Source: Clostridia bacterium (GTDB lineage Bacteria > Bacillota_A > Clostridia > Oscillospirales > CAG-272). From it: DNA of 21,322 bases. The notes below the pieces were generated by a model. The model was given only the letters and a program-made list of their open reading frames with translations, was not told where the DNA came from and did not search any database. Both the position numbers and the translations under genes were made by a program. The stretch lies in NCBI GenBank assembly GCA_017632155.1, contig JAGBRZ010000216.1, positions 1 through 21,322 on the forward strand, given 5' to 3'. Positions 16,486-21,322 of this stretch are shown one piece after another. Every line of letters begins with the position of its first letter. Within the stretch, counting starts at the first letter, position 1.

Positions 16486-18021
16486 ATGAAGAAAGAATTT
16501 ATCAGAATTATTTCGTTCATTCTCGTGCTCATCACTCTGACGCTTTGCTTTGGTGCTTGTGCGAATACCGGTGTCGAAGAGGAAACCTCCGCGGCGGATG
16601 TTAACGCGACTACCTCAGCGCCCGACGGGGACGCCGCTTCGGGTGAAAACGAGCCTCTTACCGACGAGTGGGGCAGACCCTATATAGCTTCCCCTACCCC
16701 AGATGGCACGAAGTTTGCGGACGGTACTGTTATCACAATGTTGCTCCGTGACGAAGAAACGTGGAACCGTGAGTTTTTTGCCGAGGGCACAAACGGCGAT
16801 ATTCTCAACGATGCAATCTACAAGAGAAACCAAATGCTCGAGGAAGACCTTAATTTCACCTTTGAATTTATCGAGAGCTCCAGCAAGGATGAATCTCAGC
16901 TCACTGTTATAGCCGAATACCAATCGGGCGGCACTTCGGGTCTTGATCTTATTTCAAACTACGCTGCCTACTCTACAGTGGCGGCTCTCCGCGATTGCTA
17001 TGAAAACCTCTATGACGTTGATACTATGAATATCAGCCATCCTTGGTGGAACCAGACCTACGTTGAAGCCGCAACCATTAAAGATCAGCTCTACTTCATC
17101 GTAGGCGATCTCAACCTTACGGGCGTTGACCGCGCTATCGTTATTTATTACAACACGACTCTTGCAAGCGATTATAAGATCGGTAATCTCTATGACGTAG
17201 TTCTTGACGGACAGTGGACCATCGATCTTCTTATTCAGTACTCAAAGGATGCCTGGGTGGATACCAATCAGTCCGGTGCTCCCGACATGGCAGATAAGGT
17301 CGGCCTTCTTTCGAGCGGCGGCGCGTCGGCTTATGACGCATTCCTTACCGCATTCGGTATTGATATGCTCGCAAAGACCGCTGACGGCGGTCTCGAGATC
17401 GCTTGGGATCCCGATAAGGTTTCGAGCGCTATTGACTATAATATCGCTCTCTTAAACGAGAACAACGGTGCATACACAGACTCTGACGATACCAATCAAA
17501 TCAACAAGTTCACGAATGACGAGGCTCTTTTCTGGCTCTTCTACATCTATCCGAGCGCTGAAGTCAATACGGCGCTCAGAAACATGCCCTCCGGCTACGG
17601 TCTGCTTCCTCTGCCCAAGTATGATCTCAATCAGGAGAACTACTACACCACCGCGCAGAATGCTTACAGCACGATGTCGATTATGGCAACAAGTAAGCAC
17701 CTTAGTGAGGTTGGTACCGTATTTGAGGAATGGAATTACCGCTCATATATGGATATCCTTCCCGCTTACTGCGAGGTTATTATGAAGACGAGATACCTTG
17801 TTGACGTTGAATCGGGTATGGTATTCGACCTTATTCGTGAAAGTATCAAGTTCGATACCGGTATGATTTACGGACACGAGCTCGAAAATATCGGAACCTT
17901 CACACGTTCTATTGTCCAGAGCGGCAACAATACCTTTGCGTCTACCTATAAGGTCAAAGAGAAAGTTTATAACAACAGAATCAAACAGCTTCTCAAGGAC
18001 TTTGAGGAAAGAATGCAGTAA
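16486..18021 (+). CDS. Extracellular solute-binding lipoprotein
   Basis: A 511-residue lipoprotein with signal peptide and lipobox CFGAC, then an Ala/Glu/Thr-rich linker. AGAAGGA precedes the ATG. It shares the block HPWWNQTYVEAATI and KDQLYFIVGD with the other two binding proteins of the window. It also shares FFAEGTNGDILNDAIYKRN with the 1-1331 protein (there FFVENTNGEIINDAIYQRN), so these two are the closer pair at that site. Third gene of the GH130 operon, 41 bp after the glycosidase-like gene, followed at once by a terminator. Probably binds the oligosaccharide processed by its operon partners. No permease genes adjoin it. Confidence 0.9.
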   Translation: MKKEFIRIISFILVLITLTLCFGACANTGVEEETSAADVNATTSAPDGDAASGENEPLTDEWGRPYIASPTPDGTKFADGTVITMLLRDEETWNREFFAEGTNGDILNDAIYKRNQMLEEDLNFTFEFIESSSKDESQLTVIAEYQSGGTSGLDLISNYAAYSTVAALRDCYENLYDVDTMNISHPWWNQTYVEAATIKDQLYFIVGDLNLTGVDRAIVIYYNTTLASDYKIGNLYDVVLDGQWTIDLLIQYSKDAWVDTNQSGAPDMADKVGLLSSGGASAYDAFLTAFGIDMLAKTADGGLEIAWDPDKVSSAIDYNIALLNENNGAYTDSDDTNQINKFTNDEALFWLFYIYPSAEVNTALRNMPSGYGLLPLPKYDLNQENYYTTAQNAYSTMSIMATSKHLSEVGTVFEEWNYRSYMDILPAYCEVIMKTRYLVDVESGMVFDLIRESIKFDTGMIYGHELENIGTFTRSIVQSGNNTFASTYKVKEKVYNNRIKQLLKDFEERMQ

Positions 18022-18030
18022 ATTATAATA

Positions 18031-18060
18031 AAAAAGCCTATTCGCGAGGATAGGCTTTTT
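18031..18060. terminator. Terminator of the GH130 operon, part of the 80-bp repeat
   Basis: An 11-bp perfect stem, AAAAAGCCTAT (18031-18041) with ATAGGCTTTTT (18050-18060), which includes its own A and T tracts. It starts 9 bp after the stop of the solute-binding gene. Confidence 0.85.
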
Positions 18061-18110
18061 TGGTATAATAAACTCATCGGGAGAGAGTTCCAAAAAGACT
18101 TCCGAAAGCA
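18031..18110. repeat. 80-bp direct repeat, copy a
   Basis: Identical to 20748-20827 at 77 of 80 positions; all three differences are G here and A there. It begins with the hairpin, continues with GTATAATAAACTCATCGGG, and ends in a run of TTCC motifs. The TATAAT inside could be a rightward -10 element, but no good -35 precedes it. Confidence 0.9.
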
Positions 18111-18156
18111 TTCCGAAATTGAGCCTCCGAGGTGGCAGAAATTCCACAAAAGTTCC
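18088..18156. repeat. Phased TTCC motifs (copy 3 arm)
   Basis: TTCC words start at 18088, 18100, 18111, 18142 and 18153, with spacings of 12, 11, 31 and 11 bp, close to one helical turn or a multiple of it. The last pair, TTCCACAAAAGTTCC, matches the pair at 12277. They resemble directly repeated arm-type binding sites of tyrosine integrases, which is an inference. Confidence 0.45.
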
Positions 18157-18217
18157 ACTGTTTGGGTGGAAAATGAGTGGAGTGGGTGTTTGTGGGATGG
18201 GATGGTGTAAAAACAGA

Positions 18218-18343
18218 GGAGCGACCTTTTAGTCGCTCCCGGTGTGCGAATTGCTTTGTTTTACAAGGCTTTTCGCGTGGTTTTATAAAGTTTTGGGCTT
18301 ATTTGAAATATCTCTTAAGCATACCCTCGAGAGCCTTGCCGTG
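18218..18343 (-). repeat. Rubrerythrin 3'-end repeat, copy 3
   Basis: On the minus strand, 18299-18343 encodes HGKALEGMLKRYFK and a TAA stop. The 3' UTR segment GCCTTGTAAAACAAAGC and the hairpin GGAGCGAC (18218-18225) with GTCGCTCC (18232-18239) follow, with T-rich sequence after it on the minus strand. Upstream of the histidine codon the sequence departs from copy 4 (HFC instead of EAR), which places the junction near GCCACGGCAA. Confidence 0.8.
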
Positions 18344-18506
18344 GCAGAAGTGTTCGCCGAATACTGCGAGAACGGTCGCTGCGTCAAGGCTTAGGGTGAC
18401 AAGACAGCTTGTGGAAAAATCATTTGTCCCATAGTCTCAACAAAAGATACGTGAATGATACTCTATTACCTTTCTTCCTGCTGCTTCTGTCGGTGAAATT
18501 TTGTGA

Positions 18507-20522
18507 TTATATCCCAACCAATTTGTCTGCCGTGTCCGCGTAACACGGATGATCCAATTCGTCAATGATCGCAGTACTGCCATCGGAAAATTCAATAAAA
18601 GCTTTGGTATCGGAAATACTGCTCAAGGCTTCGACCGATCTTGGCGTTTTGCCTGTGCCATTGTAAGGGCATAAAAGCGTAACAAGACGCGCTTCTTTTC
18701 CTTTTAAAGCAAACCTTACGCAGGGTGCGGGAACGGGAAAGTTTAATGCATTGGGAAGCTCATAGCTCTTTCGCCACCCCATAAATAATGGCTTCTCCTG
18801 TCCGATAATAATACTATGACGCTCCGAGGCAACAATACTGAAGCTGACTTGGTCGCCGTGATCAGACGTAAAACGCACGCCGTCATCTGTGTATGGCTCT
18901 GTGCCAAGCTGATAGGAGGGCTGAAAAAGATGCTCTTCGCCATCTTCACTTGCAAATCTGTCAATAACCATCGCAAACGGAGCACTGTCGGTAACGCCTT
19001 TTTTGAAAAGGATCAGCTTTCGCTTGTGTATAACGTGAAGGTACTGCTCACCGTATCCTTGATCGTAAACGCCTTCAACGCTGTCGACGTCGGCTGAAAA
19101 GCTCCATAGCATACCTGCGTATCTATTTAGCGGCTCGTTGTCGGGATGATATCTTCCCCTGCGATTCTGCGACATATCGTCAACCATAGCACAGTTGTGC
19201 GAACGAGAGTCTAGGACAAAGCGTCGCATAGCGGAGCTATCGTATGAGTAACAGCCTGAGTCGGGAAGAAGATTTTTGCCATACGCATACATAAGGATAT
19301 TCAATTTGTCCTCGTGCTGATGTCCGCGACCAAAATCTCCGGCATCCATAAAGCACCAAAGATCGTCTTTGCCCCATCCGGTACGCATAAAAGCCAATCC
19401 GGAATATGGCAGAGCAACACTCGTATACTCGGGAGCTCGTCCATCCTTGCCATTGGTCGCAAAATAATTTATTGCCTCATGTTTCGGAAAATATATGCTG
19501 CCCAAACGACACCAAGTTTCAAGCGAAGCGCGATGTCCGTCGTTAAGGTCGGGGTATTTGCCATCAGGACAAGTTATATTGATGTCAAGTTCGAACAGTG
19601 GCAAGAGCTTGTCGATGAACTCTCGGCTGACGGGATATCCTATCTCTCGCGCCGCGGCGAATACTCTGTGGTAATTCATAATGACCACGTCGTGGTAATT
19701 CGTAGACAACTCAAATTGGAAGCCGTCGCGATATACTTGACGGTCAAGCTCCGATTGGAGCCTCGAAAAGGCATAATCACCCCACTCGCGTGCATTGGTC
19801 AGGAAAGGATAAAGCATGCCTATATGTGCAAGCCCCGCCATCTCCATAATCAGCCAGTTTCCTGCCACGCTATGAAAGCGGCTAAGACGGTATCCGTGAT
19901 CACAGATCGAGCGCACATAGGTACATATTACACGATCCGTCATATACGGTGATTTGTAAAATGAGTAGAACGCATAGTTCCAATTCAGTGCCAAACGGAT
20001 ACCCGCTTCGATAGTTCTCCAACATTTTGTGTTTTTTGACATATCAGACGGGCATTTTGCCTGCTCACACCAACTCATAAAAAGCTCTGTAAATGCCTTA
20101 GCATATTTCTCATCGCCCGAGAGACGGTAGCAATGTCCGAGGCAGCGCCATTCGTGATGACGGGAAAGCTGCCACGTCCACTCCGGGGCTTCATTTGGAG
20201 TGGAATTAAATTCCCAATCTACGTGGGAGGTATCGGTAAATTTATGGGGAAATGCTATCGAGCGAAGCTCGCCGTTTATTATTTTCTCTGCAGCGGCAAA
20301 GTCGTCATCCTCCGGCAGTGCCCAGGCATTTTCTCTGGGCTGATAAGGTATTTTGAAGAAATTTTCTGTTTTCAGACAGGAGCGTATGTAATCCGCCAAC
20401 TGCTTTTCCGCCGCCTCGATACCACGATCGCGAAAGGTAACGTCTATATCCGACAGTTCCAAAATACTGCGATCCAACAGCTCACAAAACAACTGTTGGT
20501 TTGTAGTCATCATATCAACCAT
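18507..20522 (-). CDS. Heparinase II/III family protein (polysaccharide lyase-like)
   Basis: A 671-residue protein. ATG 20522 has AGGAGA upstream at good spacing; ATGs 3 and 4 codons later are possible. No signal peptide, so it should act in the cytoplasm on imported uronic-acid-containing oligosaccharides. An alpha/alpha toroid spans about residues 40-355, with the family's catalytic positions visible: N222 in SVAGNWLIM and Y276/H277 in ELSTNYHDVV. The C-terminal beta-sandwich begins near 370, with GHQHEDKLN (H401, H403) of the metal site, DSGCYSYD and H442 in SRSHNCAMV. Uronate-oligosaccharide lyase is likely; exact substrate is not inferable. It is the only gene between repeat copies 3 and 4. 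Confidence 0.88.
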   Translation of the reverse strand: MVDMMTTNQQLFCELLDRSILELSDIDVTFRDRGIEAAEKQLADYIRSCLKTENFFKIPYQPRENAWALPEDDDFAAAEKIINGELRSIAFPHKFTDTSHVDWEFNSTPNEAPEWTWQLSRHHEWRCLGHCYRLSGDEKYAKAFTELFMSWCEQAKCPSDMSKNTKCWRTIEAGIRLALNWNYAFYSFYKSPYMTDRVICTYVRSICDHGYRLSRFHSVAGNWLIMEMAGLAHIGMLYPFLTNAREWGDYAFSRLQSELDRQVYRDGFQFELSTNYHDVVIMNYHRVFAAAREIGYPVSREFIDKLLPLFELDINITCPDGKYPDLNDGHRASLETWCRLGSIYFPKHEAINYFATNGKDGRAPEYTSVALPYSGLAFMRTGWGKDDLWCFMDAGDFGRGHQHEDKLNILMYAYGKNLLPDSGCYSYDSSAMRRFVLDSRSHNCAMVDDMSQNRRGRYHPDNEPLNRYAGMLWSFSADVDSVEGVYDQGYGEQYLHVIHKRKLILFKKGVTDSAPFAMVIDRFASEDGEEHLFQPSYQLGTEPYTDDGVRFTSDHGDQVSFSIVASERHSIIIGQEKPLFMGWRKSYELPNALNFPVPAPCVRFALKGKEARLVTLLCPYNGTGKTPRSVEALSSISDTKAFIEFSDGSTAIIDELDHPCYADTADKLVGI

Positions 20523-20700
20523 AAAATCTCTCCTAAATTATATTATATTTACCATCCGTAGCGCATCTTCAAGAAACACATGGCGAGTTTTCGTTCCGAA
20601 TCCGCCATAAAAATACGAGCGAGAATGAAGAAGTTCAAATTGCTGAATGTGATGTTAGGCGAGGGCAATTCTCCCTATATACGACACAAGGTACGTTTAT

Positions 20701-20729
20701 ATTATACCATAAATCTCAACCTTTTGCAA
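20701..20729 (-). promoter_or_regulatory. Promoter of the heparinase-like gene
   Basis: The minus strand shows TTGCAA (20724-20729), a 17-bp spacer and TATAAT (20701-20706). The start of transcription would be near 20694, leaving a leader of about 170 nt. A second TATAAT-like stretch near 20540 has no clear -35 box. Confidence 0.6.
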
Positions 20730-20747
20730 CCTTTCCGCAAACAAAGC

Positions 20748-20827
20748 AAAAAGCCTATTCGCAAGGATAGGCTTTTTTGATATAATAAACTCATCGGGAG
20801 AGAGTTCCAAAAAGACTTCCAAAAGCA
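20748..20827. repeat. 80-bp direct repeat, copy b
   Basis: Matches 18031-18110 at 77 of 80 positions, including the terminator-like stem AAAAAGCCTAT (20748-20758) with ATAGGCTTTTT (20767-20777). Here it lies upstream of a leftward gene, so it is not serving as that gene's terminator. This shows it is part of the repeat and not simply a local gene end. Confidence 0.9.
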
Positions 20828-20873
20828 TTTCCGATTTGAGAGTTTCGGAGTATGGAATTTCCAAAAAAGCTCC
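20805..20873. repeat. Phased TTCC motifs (copy 4 arm)
   Basis: TTCC at 20805, 20817, 20829 and 20859, then CTCC at 20870, with spacings of 12, 12, 30 and 11 bp. This copies the layout at 18088-18156 even though the sequence between the motifs has diverged, which suggests selection on the spacing. Confidence 0.45.
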
Positions 20874-20917
20874 AATGATTTAGTGTGTATGTGGGTGTGT
20901 AATCGTCAAAAGAAAAC

Positions 20918-21057
20918 AGGAACAGAGCCGAGGCTCTGTTCCTGAAGTTGTTATAAAGTTATTGTTTTACAAGGCTTTTATGAGATTTTCGATATTATTT
21001 GAAATATCTCTTAAGCATACCCTCGAGGGCTTTGCCGTGGCGAGCTTCGTCGTGGAT
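20918..21057 (-). repeat. Rubrerythrin 3'-end repeat, copy 4 (longest)
   Basis: On the minus strand, 20995-21057 encodes IHDEARHGKALEGMLKRYFK and a TAA stop, the C-terminus typical of the rubrerythrin/NADH peroxidase (reverse rubrerythrin) family, including the ferritin-like E-x-x-H (EARH). Upstream, the frame continues but reads LKSFSTHR, unlike the family, so the gene body is absent. The hairpin AGGAACAGAGCC (20918-20929) with GGCTCTGTTCCT (20932-20943) and a T-rich tail on the minus strand looks like the original gene's terminator. The copy lies about 140 bp from the integrase start. Confidence 0.85.
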
Positions 21058-21090
21058 TCGGTGGGTACTGAAAGACTTTAAGGGTGAGTT

Positions 21091-21115
21091 AAAAGCCTTG
21101 TAATATAAAGCTTTT
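21091..21115 (+). repeat. Inverted copy of the repeat's 3'-UTR segment
   Basis: AAAAGCCTTGTAATATAAAG here is the reverse complement, with few differences, of TTGTTTTACAAGGCTTTT at 20962-20979 and of the same segment in copies 1-3. The following CTTTTGAGCAAA also matches the inverted copy 2 sequence. An inverted pair on either side of the core is what one expects of integrase core or arm sites. Confidence 0.55.
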
Positions 21116-21195
21116 GAGCAAATCAGTACTTCCAAACCGAACTTTGAAAACGTGAAACTCTCCAAGAAATATCCAATATATATAAGGAAGGAAAA

Positions 21196-21322
21196 ATGAA
21201 AAAAACAACATCGACGGAAGTGTTTCAGCTCCCAAATGGCACGTGGGGTTTCAGATAAGCCTACTGGGTTAACGGTAAGCAGAAGGACATCAAGCGTACC
21301 AAGGACGAGAACGGAAATCCAT
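21196..21322 (+). pseudogene. Tyrosine recombinase/integrase N-terminus, early TAA stop, runs off window
   Basis: The ATG at 21196 is preceded by AAGGAAGG. The reading is MKKTTSTEVFQLPNGTWGFR, then TAA at 21256-21258, then AYWVNGKQKDIKRTKDENGNP to the window edge. NGTWGFR-x-AYWVNGKQKDIKRTKDENGNP is the arm-DNA-binding domain at the start of many Clostridial phage/ICE-type tyrosine integrases. The stop replaces one residue (often aromatic), one base away from a tyrosine codon. The gene reads away from repeat copy 4, as expected of an integrase next to its attachment site. It is probably inactive unless read through or wrongly sequenced; the catalytic domain is outside the window. Confidence 0.65.

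Larger units (their letters stand above)
18022..18506. other. Intergenic region occupied by the composite repeat
   Basis: No gene is supported here. From left to right it holds the terminator and 80-bp repeat (18031-18110), TTCC motifs to 18156, a GTGG-rich spacer, the copy 3 hairpin and rubrerythrin 3' end (18218-18343), and about 160 bp with no recognised content up to the heparinase-like gene's stop. The short plus frame at 18177-18434 crosses the repeat and is rejected. Confidence 0.7.
20523..21195. other. Intergenic region: long leader, composite repeat, integrase upstream region
   Basis: The left part (20523-20694) is the inferred leader of the heparinase-like mRNA, unusually long at about 170 nt, with no riboswitch class recognised. 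Then come its promoter, the 80-bp repeat copy b, TTCC motifs, repeat copy 4, an inverted CCTTGTAA segment and the ribosome site AAGGAAGG of the integrase-like gene. No further gene is supported; the frame at 20580-20780 overlaps the promoter and is rejected. Confidence 0.6.

Noticed and set aside
18031..18060. Treating the 18031 hairpin only as the GH130 operon terminator
   Set aside because: The same hairpin with 50 further bases occurs at 20748, upstream of a leftward gene, so it belongs to a repeated element even if it also works as a terminator.
18177..18434. 85-codon plus-strand frame between the GH130 operon and the heparinase-like gene
   Set aside because: It crosses the hairpin and the antisense strand of the repeated rubrerythrin end; no ribosome site and no protein-like composition.
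13473..21258. Two in-frame TAA codons (13473 and 21256) as evidence for reassigned TAA
   Set aside because: Several intact genes here end in TAA at the family-typical C-terminus (for example 2597-2599, 8022-8024, 12411-12413, 18019-18021), so TAA works as a stop. Local mutation or sequence error is simpler.

Overview
The window looks like chromosomal DNA of an uncultured gut-type Bacillota (Clostridia, Oscillospirales-like). This is inferred from consensus TTGACA/TATAAT promoters with 16-17 bp spacers, strong AGGAGG-type ribosome sites, Gram-positive lipoproteins with ETT-rich linkers, and the mix of AraC regulators, large solute-binding lipoproteins, glycan enzymes and corrinoid proteins. 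No rRNA, tRNA or CRISPR was seen.

Layout. Segment 0 (1-5300, minus strand) is an operon: an AraC regulator fused in frame to a corrinoid-binding protein, an MtbA/MtaA-like methyltransferase, a second uroporphyrinogen-decarboxylase-fold protein, and a solute-binding lipoprotein cut by the window edge. Segment I (about 5.5-12.4 kb) has a surface LamG-like protein, an aldo/keto reductase with ferredoxin domain, a solute-binding lipoprotein plus lipoprotein phosphodiesterase pair, and a divergent AraC regulator. Segment II (about 12.4-18.3 kb) has an AraC regulator divergent from an operon of GH130 phosphorylase (broken by an early stop), a glycosidase-like protein and a third solute-binding lipoprotein. 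Segment III (about 18.3-21.0 kb) has one gene, a cytoplasmic heparinase II/III-like lyase. At the right edge a tyrosine-integrase-like gene begins and carries an early TAA stop.

The most unusual structure is what separates the segments. Four directly repeated intergenic copies (about 5405, 12327, 18218 and 20918) carry the last codons of a rubrerythrin/NADH-peroxidase (reverse rubrerythrin) gene on the minus strand, its 3' UTR and its hairpin terminator, with no body of that gene in the window. Two copies are preceded by a nearly identical 80-bp element (77/80), and three have paired TTCC motifs 11 bp apart that resemble integrase arm sites. The last copy stands about 140 bp from the integrase start, and an inverted copy of part of the repeat lies between them. 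I read this as a stacked series of integrations at the 3' end of a rubrerythrin gene. Each insertion would bring a replacement gene end and terminator, so metabolic modules accumulate like large cassettes.

Functionally, three segments each pair an AraC regulator with a roughly 500-residue solute-binding lipoprotein and enzymes, suggesting separate nutrient-use modules: methylated compounds in segment 0, glycans in II, and uronic-acid-containing glycans in III. No ABC permease lies in the window.
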